Origin: Rotaria sp. Silwood1
Lineage: Eukaryota; Rotifera; Eurotatoria; Philodinida; Philodinidae
Direction: 5' to 3'
Length of the DNA stretch: 64,000 nt
Assembly (NCBI GenBank): GCA_905250075.1
Contig: CAJNOP010000015.1
Span: 2,967,340 to 3,031,339 of the forward strand
Below are positions 44,180 to 56,980 of this stretch, piece by piece. The notes under the pieces are model-generated. The model was not told the DNA's origin. It searched no databases and was given only the letters and a program-made list of their open reading frames with translations. The number at the start of each line of letters is the position of its first letter. Position 1 is the first letter of the stretch. The translations under genes were made by a program, and so were the position numbers.

Positions 44180-44556
44180 CCATACAAGATTACGAGCAAT
44201 ATGATGTCTATTGGCCGAATTAAAAAAAAAAGAGATGTATCAGTTGGATATCTACCCTCGTTAGGGAAAAATCTTTTGTAGTTCGGTACCGTTTTCAAAA
44301 ATTATTGGAAGTTGTTGATCTCTGATGCGAGTTATTGTTTTTAATTCAAAGCATTTATCATCTATAAATTATATTGATCTTTTGAACATTCTATACGATT
44401 CACTATAAGAATGATTCTGGTGAATATGACGATATGAATCGGTGTTCATGCTGACACTAGTTACACATCATGCATGCACAGCAATATACACTTGCTGCCA
44501 CTCATATCCAATTCATCGCTGCATTAGAACAAGATAAATATTGATTTGATTTACAA

Positions 44557-44738
44557 AAATAATTAATGTCATGTAATTATAATGCAATATATTAAATGCA
44601 TTTTGATGTATTATAATCCAAATAATGGCAAAGTTGCCCATATACCCATTGGTTCTTAGTGAATTAATCGAAATTTTATTATTATAATACATGACATGCA
44701 TTAAATAGATTGTATTATAATTACATTACATTCATTAT
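44557..44738. mobile_element. 182-bp near-palindromic MITE
   Basis: The left arm 44557-44620 (taatgtcatgtaattataat... atattaaatgcat... gatgtattataat) is matched by the inverted right arm 44678-44738. Only about 55 bp of spacer remains. Confidence 0.65.
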
Positions 44739-45280
44739 TTATGGACAATAATGTCCACTATTTTATATTATCAACTATATGATTAGTCACCATTATATTT
44801 TCCTTCTTTAAATCTTTCTTTTCTATAAGTCAATATTTGAAGTATGACATTCGACACTTTGTTTATTAATATAATCTAAGGATATAAAATAAAATCTATT
44901 ATCTAGATAGATATGAATAAATTTATATAATCATATTTATATGTGAATAAATGATCGTGATTAACAAAATTCAATTTTGATTTCAATTTTAGATTAGATT
45001 TCTTTCAAGATTGTAATTGATATTTGAAATATTCTAATTAACCTTTTCTTTTTTTTCTATAGATAAATCTTGTAATTATTGAAAATTTCAACTTAATTGA
45101 ATTAGTTTTTTTTTTCTCAAAAACTTTCTTAAACTTTAAAAAAAGTATATACAAAAAAGAAAACAAAACTATTTTATTATTTGTTATTTGTTTTTTCGAT
45201 TCAATCAATGAATAAATTTAAATAAAATATATAATTTATAATTCTTTATTTGAACTATATTAGACCTTAAATATTAGGAA

Positions 45281-45798
45281 CAGGGTTTGCAATGGAAAAT
45301 CTAAAACAAAATGTATCTGTACATTTTACTTATTTAACTAAAGTGTATCCATACACATTATTTTCATTACTAAAGTGTATCAAAGTGTACGGATACGGAA
45401 GTCAATTTTTTTTCAAATATAAAATATAAATTGAAATCGTTTCACAAAAAAATAAGCAAAGAAAAACGCGAGTTTATAGAAAAAAACATAAACGAGTTTT
45501 GTATTGCATAGAGTCGTATCATTATCAGATATCGAGAAAAAAAGAAGGCATATCTAATTAATGATAAGATCCGATCGAAAGATATCACAATTTACTATGG
45601 CCTTTCCATTCTATTTGATTTAAAACTTCTTAGCACTTTTTATGCATTAATATGAAAGTGTAAATTTTGTCTGTACAGTGTACGACGTACATTTTGTTTT
45701 TCCAACCAAAGTGTAAAACAAAATGTACATAAAAAAAAAACAGCACATGTTCTGTACATTTGGTTTCTGCTTGGTACACCTGGCTATTGCAAACCCTG
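45281..45798. mobile_element. 518-bp element with 13-bp CAGGG-type terminal inverted repeats
   Basis: cagggtttgcaat (45281-45293) and attgcaaaccctg (45786-45798) are exact inverted repeats. Sub-terminal sequence repeats variants of acaaaatgtac and gtacattttgt in both orientations. CAGGG termini are common in hAT-type transposons, but I see no matching 8-bp target duplication, so the superfamily is tentative. There is no transposase. Confidence 0.6.
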
Positions 45799-46092
45799 AT
45801 TGATTCTACCATTAATGATGTTCATATGATTCATTGAGAATTAGCAACAACCTCTTTTCATTTTTAATAGAGGTCGTTAATAATAAGAATAAAAAATGTT
45901 ATATATTAATGTTATTCTTTTCAAACAATATTTTCCTTTTATTTTGATTTAGATTTTTATATTAAAATTCAATGAAAAAAAAAAAAGTTAAATATAAAAT
46001 TTCTTCAACATGAGTACAATTTATTGATTGATTCTCTTGTACTTGTTGACAAGAAAGGTCATTCATTCTCTAGCATTAGTTTAAAGAGATTA
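45799..46092. other. upstream region of the SIRT1-like gene
   Basis: AT-rich. The frame of exon 1 stays open upstream of the chosen ATG, so an additional 5' exon or a non-ATG extension cannot be excluded. Confidence 0.4.
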
Positions 46093-47798
46093 ATGTCTTC
46101 AAGTTCAGTAATCGATTTTGTTTCATCATCATCTCCTATTGTAAACGATGAAACATCAAATCAAAGTATTGAAATTCCTGTTCCACCAACAATAAATGTA
46201 ACACATATTTCAACAAATAATAATAATAATAATAATAATCAATCAAATAATTCAGATGATGATTCTGATAGTAATGATGAACCATTGCCTATGAATATAA
46301 CATTCGATTGGCTTGATGAACAAATGCGTGCTGGTGTTGATTTACGTCCTATTTTATCACGTATGTTACCCGGTTTACCAAATGATGTATCACAATCATC
46401 ACTTTTTGAACTTCTTATGGATCTTTTTTTACCTGTACAACAGCGACAACCACTTGAACAATATAAAACACTTGATGATGCTGTTGAATTAATTCGTAAA
46501 TGTAAAAATATTCTTATTCTTACTGGAGCTGGAATTTCTGTCAGTTGCGGAAGTAAGTTATTTGATCTTATCTCTTCTTATGAATTATATTATGTTTTTT
46601 CTTTTTTTTTGCTAGTTCCTGATTTTCGTTCTCGTAATGGTATCTATGCACGTTTACGTGAAGAATTTCCTGAATTACCTAATCCTACATCTATGTTTGA
46701 TATTGAATATTTTACACATGATCCTCGACCATTTTTTCGTTTTGCTAAAGAAATTTGGCCTGGACAATATGAACCATCATTAGCTCATTATTTTATTGCT
46801 GAATTAGAACAACGTGAACAATTATTACGTAATTATACACAAAATATTGATTCACTTGAACATTTATGTCCAATAACACGTCTTATTCAATGTCATGGTT
46901 CATTTTCAACATCAACATGTCGTCATTGTCATAATCGTGTTAATAGTGATGAAATAAAAAAAGAAATATTACAACAAATTATTCCACATTGTACAAAATG
47001 TTCAAAAACAATCAATAATGCAATACTTAAACCAGATATTGTTTTTTTTGGTGAATCATTACCAGAAGATTTTCATAAAACAATATCAACTGATAAAGAT
47101 AAATGTGATTTACTTATTGTTATGGGTTCAAGTTTAAAAGTAAATTGAAAGAGACAAAAAAAAATTATTTTATTTCATTTTAAATGTTATCTTTCTTTTT
47201 TTTGTTTGTTTTTATTTAGGTTAAACCCGTTTCACTTGTATCTGAACTTATACCTGCACATATACCACAAATATTAATTAATCGTGAACGTTTACCACAT
47301 AAATCATTTGATATTGAATTATTAGGAAATTGTGATGTTATTATTAATGAATTATGTCGTCGTTTAGCTAAATATGAACCATCATTTGGAAATATAAAAC
47401 GATTAAATCATAGAAATAATGAATTTATGAATGAAATTCTATATCATAATATACGTACATCAATGCAACGACAACAACAAAAGAAAAAAAAACAAAAAAT
47501 ATCTTTTCATACAACAAATGATATATCATTACCAAAAGAACGTTTATCATCTCTTCGACCTCGATTATTTAAACCACCAATAATAACATCATCATCATCA
47601 TCATCAACAACATCATCATCAACATCATCACGTAAACGTCCATTTTCATCATTAAAAAATTCATCTTTATTCAATCAAGATTTATCATATATATCTTATC
47701 CACCACGACGATATTTATTTGCAGGTGCAGAAATCTATTTTTCATCATCATCAGATGATGGAAGTGATGATGATTTACCTCGAAAACGTACTGAATGA
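46093..47798 (+). CDS. SIRT1: SIRT1-type NAD-dependent protein deacetylase
   Basis: Three exons (46093-46552, 46616-47139, 47220-47798) with introns of 63 and 80 nt, 520 residues. Residues 70-125 match the SIRT1 helical entry region (FDWLDEQMRAGVDLRPIL, MLPGLP). The Rossmann/NAD motif is GAGISVSCGIPDFRSRNGIY (from 145), followed by FDIEYFTHDPRPFFRFAKE, TQNIDSLE, catalytic H247 in QCHGSF, zinc Cys C255/C258/C279/C282, KPDIVFFGE, GSSLKV and ILINRE. It removes acetyl groups from lysines using NAD, in nucleus and cytoplasm. A poly-Asn run (AAT repeats near 46218-46240) and acidic Ser-rich segments flank the core. The C-terminal 120 residues are basic then Ser-rich and low-complexity (KKKKQK, SSSTSSRKR), and end in SSSSDDGSDDDLPRKRTE. 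The N-terminus is shorter than in vertebrate SIRT1. Start at ATG 46093 because an earlier ATG (46010) is out of frame and stops at once. Confidence 0.93.
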
Positions 47799-47854
47799 GT
47801 TGTCTTTTACGTTCTTATTGTTCTTCTATATATTTATTTCTTTAGTTTCAAACA

Positions 47855-47860
47855 AATAAA
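47855..47860 (+). promoter_or_regulatory. polyadenylation signal of the SIRT1-like gene
   Basis: AATAAA 57 nt after the stop codon, lying in the 200-nt gap to the convergent SERINC gene. A tttatt at about 47832-47837 could be the minus-strand signal of SERINC, so the two 3' UTRs may overlap. Confidence 0.5.
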
Positions 47861-47888
47861 AAAAACACATACAACAGAGAATTCAAAC

Positions 47889-47913
47889 ATATATATGAAT
47901 ATATATATATATA
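47889..47913. repeat. TA-rich microsatellite between convergent genes
   Basis: atatatatgaatatatatatatata in the shared 3' region of SIRT1 and SERINC. Confidence 0.7.
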
Positions 47914-47998
47914 AATGGAGATTTTTTTAATAAAAGATACAATATAATTTAATATCTTATATATACACATGCAATATACATTAATGATACAAATTGTT

Positions 47999-49930
47999 CT
48001 ATGAAAACTCTCTACTTCGACATATAGATGGTGCAATAATAGACCAAAAATATAAGCCAATACATGCCCACGATGAAGTAATTTTTATCCAAACAGTCGA
48101 ATCACTTTGACGAAATTCAGAAAAATTATTCGCTGGTTCAAGCCAACTAAGCAATAAAAGAAAAGGATGAATGAGTAAAGTAAGAATGAAATATATTTAC
48201 TTTGTTAATGTCATCATGATGTAGAACGAAGCAAAGAAAAACATTAAATGAAATAATGAATAATTATAGGCAACTGATTTTTCTTCATCATCATAACTTT
48301 TACCACCACCTAATCATTCAAAAATATAATTATGAAGAAAACAAAACAAATACGTTGTTTTTTTTTTCTTACTAATTTTAGGGATAGTACTTTTAGTTCC
48401 TTCATCACTTGGTATTCCAATTAATTTTCCATTTGATGATTTTGTTGAAGTTATTATACTTAATAAAATTCAAATAATATACTCCTTTTTTTTTTAAATT
48501 TATTCAACAAGAAGAAAAAAAAAACTTACGCAGAATAAATAATGATTCCAAAAAAAATAATCAATGCTATAATTGATGTCAAATTAACGGAACCATTTCC
48601 GGTTGAATTGATAACAGTTGAATTGCTATTAGTAATTATGCTATGCCATGATGGATTGCATATTGGATCTAAATAAATCATTTTTTCAAATAAATTTTCC
48701 TTTTTTGTTTTTTTTTTAAATACCAGGTTTTTCACTTGTCATAGCTGACCATGTCAAAAATACAATATAAAGTGTAACAAATGATGATTGTAATAAACCT
48801 GATGTTGAATTATAATTTTGTACTATGGGTAAAATTGATACAATTGATACAATTAAACATAATACAAGATTAATTGTTATAAAATATATATTAAGACTAC
48901 ATGATGATTTTGAAGCATAATAAATATAAAGAAATATAATGGAAATAATGGAAAGAATATAAAAGCTTGTTGTAAAGAATACAAGACCACAATAATGCTT
49001 TTTACTACCTTCTTCACCTTTACCAATCCAATTTTCATTCCAACTAAATATCATAAATATGTTTCGTTTTTTTTTTGCTGATATATTTTGAAAAAGAAAA
49101 AAAAAAATAATAATTATACCTATGTACAAAATCAATAATAAGAATAAGTTGAATTAATATAAATATAAAACCACAAACACTTCCAATAATTGTTAAAGCT
49201 AAAAAACAAAAATGAAGAATTGTTTTCTTTTTTGTAGACATATTTTTTTTTTCGATTAATTTGTTATTTACCTGATGCAAATCCTTTATTTGGTATAAAA
49301 AATGTTCCAATACAAATACCAATAATAATTAAAATTTTAAAAATCCAAAATCTAATTACAAAAAAAAAAAAAAAAAATAATCGATTGAATACATGTATAT
49401 GTATGTATAAATTTCACTTTATTTTACCCATTTTGTAATCCACTTCGAGGATCTTTTGATCGTTTAACACATAACATTAATAACATCATTAAAAAGAAAA
49501 AACATGCAAATGAAAATTGAATTCGATAAACACTTAAATAACCAACAATCTTTTCACATGCTATTTGTCTTTCCAAGATTTCTATACCATATAATGTTTC
49601 ACTTTTACATAAAACCGGAATCTAATTTATAAATAAAAATAATCATTATTTATAATAGAATCAATTTTATTTTCTTTTTCTTCTACCTTTACTAATGTAT
49701 TAACAAGATTAGGTGTTAAAATAATCCATGAAATAATCGTACCACCTAATAAAAGTATTCCATAAGCTAAACGTGTTATTAATGAATTACGTGTTGATGG
49801 ACAACACGAACAACAAAGACTACAAGCTGTTGAACCAAAACAACAGCCAAGCTAAGAAAAATAATTTTAAATTTTTCTAAGAAAAATAATAGAATATATT
49901 CAAACTTACTATGCCAAGAATACAACCCAT
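47999..49930 (-). CDS. serine incorporator (SERINC/TMS family) membrane protein
   Basis: Ten exons on the minus strand: 49930-49910, 49851-49687, 49621-49428, 49351-49272, 49198-49120, 49043-48724, 48668-48530, 48458-48373, 48309-48201, 48146-47999. Phases close to give 446 residues. Recognised by the start MGCILGI, the Cys-rich CCFGSTACSLCCSCCPS, SxITRLAYGILLLGG, GFWIFK...GTFFIP, LIDFVHSWNENWI, SILPIVQNYNSTSGLLQSS, YIVFLTWSAMTSEKPG, and FHLMFFFASFYIMMTLTNWL near the C-terminus. About ten to eleven membrane helices are expected for the family. SERINCs are multipass proteins of the endomembrane/plasma membrane, linked to serine-derived lipids and lipid scrambling. Exon 1 encodes only seven residues. 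The gene converges on SIRT1 with about 200 nt between stop codons. Confidence 0.93.
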
Positions 49931-52900
49931 AGTTGTTCTAGTTTTATCAAGAAGAAATGTATATGAAGTTCATTGAATCAAAGAAAAATAAATCTTTGTC
50001 CTTTAACAAAAAAAAAAAAGAAGAACTAATAAAAAGAAAAAAGGTGGAGATCATTTTTCTTTTTTTTTTTTTTTGTTATTAAAGTAAACGAAGGTTTTTC
50101 TTTACATATTACTTTTTTATTATTTGAGACAGAACTATGTGATTGACTCGGCTTTGACGGTAGTATGAATCAACAAGAGAGGGCGCTGATGAATAGTAGA
50201 AGAGTAGAAAGAAAACGGAACCTGGCATATAATTTCATATTCTCATTGATTATATGAATCAGAATACTCTAGAAGGAAGAAGGATTATCTTGCATGCGAG
50301 CGAAAGTAACCCTTCTATCATATCCGGTTTGTATGTCAAGGATGACAGGAGATATTTTGAAAAGAAAAATAAAGGTTACATAAATAGAAATGCCAGGCAA
50401 TTAAGATCATTATCAAAATTTGATAATATTTTTAGTGAGCACTTTAAGTACGAAAATCATCGATCATCATTAATTCGGTCACATTACTTACATATAAGAT
50501 GATGATCTTTAAATTGTTATATAAAAATTAATGGATATAAAATTATTTTTTCCGCTTAATATTCATTAATTGGTCATGTATTGAATAAAGATCTTCATGC
50601 TATTATTTAAAAGTGAATAGAAACATGAATTCCGGGTTGTGGAGTTTGATTATAATTAGATCAAAGAATTTAAAATGCTCATGGGCAGATCTATTGAAGA
50701 TAATTAGTTTGATTCTCATCTTGAAAGCTGCATTATTCTATATAATATATCTTAATTTGAAAAACCCATTCTTTTCTTTACGATTATTTGTGTTGGATAC
50801 GAAGATTAACATAATTTTCTAATTAGAAAAAAAGAAGCATTATTTCTTTTGATTTTAATTAAATAACTATGATCGAAATTTCGACTACATATTTTTGAGT
50901 ATTAAACTTACTTGAATCTTTTTACATAACTAAATGTTGAACACTATTCATACATATTTGAGAAAAATAATTCGTTTGTAAATTCATTCAAAGATCTAAA
51001 TTCTAGTTTAATAGTATTTTTTATTGAATATGTAATCAATGATATCTTCTTGTTTCATCCATAGAGCTTTTTTTCTGAACAATTTCAGAATTTATACTGA
51101 AAAATCTTGTCGTACGAAGAAGCATGTCCAAGAATTCTATTGCTTTTTGACCGAAACTATACTTAGATGATAAGCTATAATGAGTAGTGTCAAAGCCTAA
51201 GATAATTCAATTGTCATCTTAATCTGAGAAACTAACCATGAGTTTCACTTGCAAATTCAGTCAAAATTCGATATCTCTAGAACAAAGACTCACACAGTTG
51301 AACTATATTAAATTTTCACACTATTCATCATAGCCTATCATCTGAATACAATTCGATACTTGAGTATGTTCCTCCATTTGACTTAATACTAATATTGCCA
51401 ACTCCGATCTATACTTATAAATAGTGATTGATGAATTAAAGAAAAATTATGCGTTCACTATAGTAGAGATGGCACCTGTTTAGATTTCTCAAACTTTATA
51501 CCGAACCAAAACTGAAGTTGATGTGAGATACTACGAACGGAACTGTAATTGACATTAGTTGGAAAAGTTGCTAGCTAAAGCAATTTTATCTCTACAACAT
51601 AGCTACAATGAAACAACTTGTCAACTATATAAAGAAGTCCTCATCGAATTAAAAAAGAACTCATTTTTCGAAATTCATCAATTCTTGATTTCATGAAACG
51701 ATATGAAAAAATTTCTTCTATTATTAGATAAATATGTTTCAATAACTTTTTCAATTGTTTCAACGATCGTTCGATTCACAACACATAACCTAAAGAAGTT
51801 AAAACAACTTGGATTAAAAGATTTAAAATTGTACGGCGTTTAAATTCCTACTGAACATCAAGTTATTCGATATTTCAATTCGAATCAATAAAATAAGTAC
51901 ATACTAATATATATGATTATGATTTGTTGGATCTTAGATGATGACTAAAGTCTAAATTGAGATCAATATAATGAGTTAGAAGTTTTTCACAAAAATTTTC
52001 AATAAGAAATCGATTATAGGAAAAAAATTTGATTTATTGATTATTAGAAAAACGAATAAAACAAATAATTGAATTATTTTCTATATGAACTGCTATTGAT
52101 TGTTTGATAGTTATAAATTGAATATGAATACACTTAATAGTTTAATTAATAATATAAATGATTGTCAAGGTCATTAAATTAACAATCTATTCAATAAATA
52201 TCAAATTTATCTTGAAGATTACTAAGTGATTCCTTTGAATTTCAATGGAATAAATTAAAAGAGACATTATTATTATCAGCATGAATCGATATTAGTTAAG
52301 ATTTTGATAATGCAAAAATAAAACAAAATTTTTTTTTTACTTATACATAGTTAAATAGAACTTAACGAAATTAAGTAAGAAGACAATAGTGTGTCTATCA
52401 ATAGGACTCATCGAAATTTATTTTCACTTTTATTTCCCTATCCTAATTATAATAACGCATTTAAATAGTGATTTAAGAAGAGATACATATGTCATAGTTG
52501 ACATGAGATTTTGGTTAAGTTTCCAATGCGCAAAATAATTTTTAAAAATTTCTCAAACAAAAAGAGAATTTTACAAAACAGAATCACATTAAAAAATATT
52601 TTTTTCTTTTGAATTTTGTTCATTTTATTAATAAAAAACTAACAATTTTTGTTGAGTACATTTCAGTTTGCTGAAAATTCTATTGTATTGATTGTATGCG
52701 ACATACACGAATTGATGTTTATTATTGTCTTCAAGTTTTGATATTATTAAAATAGAAGGTATATACTTGATTTAAAATTGTTTATTGTATCATTTTGAAA
52801 ATATTGATGGATTTCAATTTTTGGAATTTGAGCGATTCAATAACATTTACTATATATTAAATTTTTCTATAACAACCATTACGTGTCATTTACTATCAAT

Positions 52901-55900
52901 TACATTGTGTAGAGAAGAAAACATTAAGTTTCAATTTCATTAGTACTTATAATCATTTCTTATGTTCTGACATCGTAATGATAAGATACCCACATGATAT
53001 AAGATATCTTTATTTTTGACAATCTTCTTCATATTGCTTCTGCTCGTCTTACATTCGATTCAATTGTTAAAAAAAAAATATTTATGAAATTTTAGTTTTT
53101 AATATTTAATTAGTTATCTGAAAATCTTTTTCATAAGTAATTTGAAAAAAAATTCTATTTACTAATTGTTGAAAATTTATATTTATTACAGAGAAACAAA
53201 ACAAAAAAAAAACATTTACTCATTGCATAAACAATGTTTCTATTTGTATATGTTAACAATATTTTGCACGAGAAAATTACAAAAATGCTATTCCAACCTT
53301 AACTAGATCTCATACTCGCTCGTCACGATCAGTATGAATATTGAGGACTAGTGTACTAAAATGGTCACTTTTTTTTCATGTATCAGTCTCAGTAAGAAAT
53401 CAATTTTGATCAGCAAAAATGTAAATTTAATCCGGAAAAGAAACAAAATTTTATTTTTATGTAGATTAATTTAATAAAAAATAACAAATAAACTTAAATA
53501 AATAATAAGAAAAAATTCAAAGAATGAATAAAAATTCGATGATTATACTAGAACAACATGTTTTTACTTTGTTATTCAACCTCTCTTTTCTTTTCTGACT
53601 GATCGGTACTATTTTTGTTACTAGTTATGATTTGCAATATTTCAAACGAATAACTATGCCAACAACATATTTGCATACATAATTCATAAAAACAAACTGT
53701 AGAATTGCTTTTTTGATTTTTTTTCTGATTCGAATCATTCTCAATTTGCATACATCAAATATCAAATGAATTTTGTTTTGATTTGATTAAAAGTTGTACA
53801 CTTCTTATTTCTTTATATTTGTTTATATCGACTTGTGTAATCGATTGTAAAATACGAACTGGTATATAATATGTTTTCGATAGTGGTAGATCTGCAATAA
53901 ATCATTTCTTTTGCGTTAATTGATAAAGACGCTCGCTCAAATAATTAATTATTAATAATATTTGAAGCTATTGTTAAAAATCTTGAAAATGAAATGACAG
54001 TCTCTTAATATCCCATCATATTTGATTGTTTCTAAGGCAATCTTTGTATTTGATGTAAAGCTTTATATCAACCGCCATTGATTATCAAAAATAATTTTAA
54101 AAATCTGAAATTTATTGGTTCCTAACAAAAATATAAACAAGCAAAACATCGATGTGTGAAAACAGTCAAATTTCAAAATAGAAAATGTCAAATTAAATAG
54201 GCTTTCAAACTATGATCACTTAGGTAATTTTGATGTAAATCATTTATTTGATTATCTCAAGAGAAAAGAACTTGTTGTTCATCAATAAGTGTTGAAGATG
54301 ATGACTGGTAAAAAGAAGAACAAAAACAAAAAAAAACTTACTGCGTTTTAATAAAAAATCTGTTAACTCTAATTGCCATCTAATCAAAATGAAATGAGTC
54401 TGTTTTTGTTTAGTTGAGACAAGAAAACGATTTTTCTAATTCGTTACTATGTTGTCAAGGATTTTTAAAATAAAATATTAAATACAAACACATGTTGTTT
54501 GATTTCTATACTGATATTATATACTGTTCAAAAATTGTTTTTTTTTTTTCTTTCATATTAAACCATCTAACGATAGTAAATCAAGAATTGAATCATCCGA
54601 TCGTCTTGTTGATGAGGAATTAGAAATGTCAATCGAATGAATATACTCATACATAAAATAGTTTTTCTTTCTACTTTTATCAAATCGATTATTAATTGAT
54701 CATTCAATTCATCTTACGTATATATATATATATATACAAGTGAAACACTGCAATATGTATCCTAGTGAATCCAAAACAAACAATGAATAAATAACTTTTT
54801 TTTTTTTTATAATTTGAAATTACTTTTGATTCTATTCTATATCTATATAGAAAGATCGGCAAATTGTAAATGTGAATATGTTCAATATGCTTGACAAAAT
54901 CAATAAACATGATCTAGACTTATTTGTTCAATTATGTCAATCGTATTTGACTGTAAAATATAATCAAATCAATTCCGAACAACTTCAATATTGAAAGAAG
55001 ACTTATCAAAATAACAGTACGGTTATTTTATATTACTGCTGACTTTGAAGATCATGTTTACAATAGAGAACAATTAATCAAAATCGAATTATTTTAACTG
55101 AAATCTTTATCTATTTTTTTTACGACTCTAACTTGATTAATAAATTAGAGAAAAAATTTTATTTTCCTAATGTAAATATAAAATTAAAAAAAAACAAAGC
55201 CTTCGATTTCACATGTTGATCACAAGACTTTTCATTTTTCGGCTGTGAGTGAAAGTTTTCTCTTTGTCTATTCACATTCTTCATTATTGAGTCACTTGCT
55301 AACAAACACTAAAGGATGAATTAATAAAAATAAAGGTAAAAGCTATGGATCTAATTATACACAGAAACCTTTTACTCCTCATATTTAATAGACAAACAAC
55401 TTCATAACTAACTAAATTTGCCATGAGTGTTATGTAGTATCTCTTTTTCGATTATAAATTCATTCAGTCATATGGGAATCAATGAATGTCACCTTCAATG
55501 AAAATGAAAAAAACAACTCAAAAATATAAATCAAACAGTTACTCAACAACACTAAAGAAAAAAAAAATTTCGAAACATATATGATCATAATATATGCTGC
55601 TTTTTGTAAATATTATTGTTACATTACTTGATAGATTCTTTCATGATCATAAGAAATAAATATCATTGTTAGTTACCCACAAAGACATGAAATAATAAAA
55701 TTTTAAATTCAATTTTTTTTTTTTTCTTTTGTATTTTTATCCGCATCTTCTCGTTGAGAAATCCACAATTGTTTTTGCATTTTTTTTTTCTTTCTTACTA
55801 AGAGAAGAAACGAAAATCGATAGCCTTGTACTTATCAGAGCTCGTCTGCTGTCTTTCATTTGACTGAAAAATAAATAAAATCAGTATTGATTACTTCTTT

Positions 55901-55976
55901 TCGTTTTTTTTTTTTACATTTGGCAAATTGATATTGGATATAAAGAAGAAAAAAGAAAAAACTTTTCATTAATACT
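49931..55976. other. 6-kb AT-rich gene-poor interval
   Basis: No supported gene. The 5' part must hold the SERINC promoter (near 49990-50100, with poly-T/poly-A tracts). Frames of 82 codons (50254-50502), 69 codons (50613-50822) and 68 codons minus (54704-54910) have no recognisable motifs. A (TA)n run lies at 54718-54735. I saw no clear large inverted repeats. Confidence 0.4.
54718..54735. repeat. (TA)n microsatellite
   Basis: About nine uninterrupted TA units. Confidence 0.85.
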
Positions 55977-56474
55977 ATGACCGATTTACAATTTACTGTT
56001 CGTGAAACAATCTATCGTCAACATGGACGAATTGTGGAAATTGATTATCAATATGATGAAATAAAAACAGAACAAGTTGAAGAAAATATGCAAGTTAGAC
56101 AAGAAAAACTTGAAAAACATTATCAAGCAACAATTAAACGTGATGAATATGAACGTATTGCAAATACATGTCAACGTGATGTTTTATCATTTGATAAATT
56201 TATTCAAATTATACAACCATTTATGATGGGTACATATACAACTGATGAAATTCTTGAAGCATTTCGTTTACTTGATAAAAATTATTCTAAAACAATTGAT
56301 TTAGATGAATTATCTGCTTTTATACCTGTTATACATCCAAATATGACTAAAGAAACTGTATTAAGTTATATTATGAAAGTAACACAATATGGGAAACAAG
56401 AAATAAATTTTAATGAATTTATTCAAATGGTTTTACAAGGTGTTGGACGAGATATTGTTTGTGGTCATGTTTAA
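55977..56474 (+). CDS. EF-hand (calmodulin-like) protein, one canonical calcium loop
   Basis: A single-exon 165-residue protein. Residues 100-111 form a textbook EF-hand loop, DKNYSKTIDLDE (D, N, S, T and E at positions 1, 3, 5, 7 and 12), preceded by the helix TDEILEAFRLL. The adjacent loop at about 136-147 (TQYGKQEINFNE) keeps the hydrophobic and terminal Glu positions but lacks the first three ligands, so it probably does not bind calcium. An earlier segment (about 65-80, DVLSFDKFIQII) looks like the end of a degenerate EF-hand. The N-terminal 60 residues are charged and partly helical (ENMQVRQEKLEKHYQ). It is a calcium sensor or structural EF-hand protein; partner unknown. Start: first ATG of the frame. 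AATAAA lies at 56731-56736. Confidence 0.82.
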   Translation: MTDLQFTVRETIYRQHGRIVEIDYQYDEIKTEQVEENMQVRQEKLEKHYQATIKRDEYERIANTCQRDVLSFDKFIQIIQPFMMGTYTTDEILEAFRLLDKNYSKTIDLDELSAFIPVIHPNMTKETVLSYIMKVTQYGKQEINFNEFIQMVLQGVGRDIVCGHV

Positions 56475-56980
56475 ATAGATATTTAAAAGACGATACATAT
56501 ATATATATATATATAGAATTTTATATTGCTATATTTTTAATTCAGAATAGAAAATTTATTGATTTTTCAAAGTTACTAATGTGTTCATGAAATACTAACA
56601 ATTTTAATCTGTCCTAATCGCGTTTGTTTAGTTTTTTTACTCGTTTTGCATGAATCCAGACTCTACACCATACATGTCGCAAGAATGAACATGTCATACT
56701 GCAATAATCAATTAAATCTAATGCTATTTAAATAAAACTAAATAGCCGAACATTATCGATTAGATTCTTCTCGTTAGGTAATATGTGATAAAACAAGAAT
56801 ATTTAGTGACTATGGTTCGATCTAATGAATATAAAAAAATGTAATAATTGAATGGCTAACATACGATGATATCTCTTATGAGCTAAAGTTCATTTTAGAC
56901 AGTCGGTATCAGAAAAACATCAATTTTGGTCAAATTTTTCAATTTCATCAATTATAGTTCGTTAGATAGAACTAAATGTC
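56475..56980. other. 3' flank of EF-hand gene
   Basis: A (TA)n run at about 56497-56514, a likely polyadenylation signal at 56731-56736, and otherwise AT-rich sequence with no gene. Confidence 0.5.

Noticed and set aside
55986..56174. Minus-strand frame rich in Phe/Ile
   Set aside because: Antisense of the EF-hand coding region.
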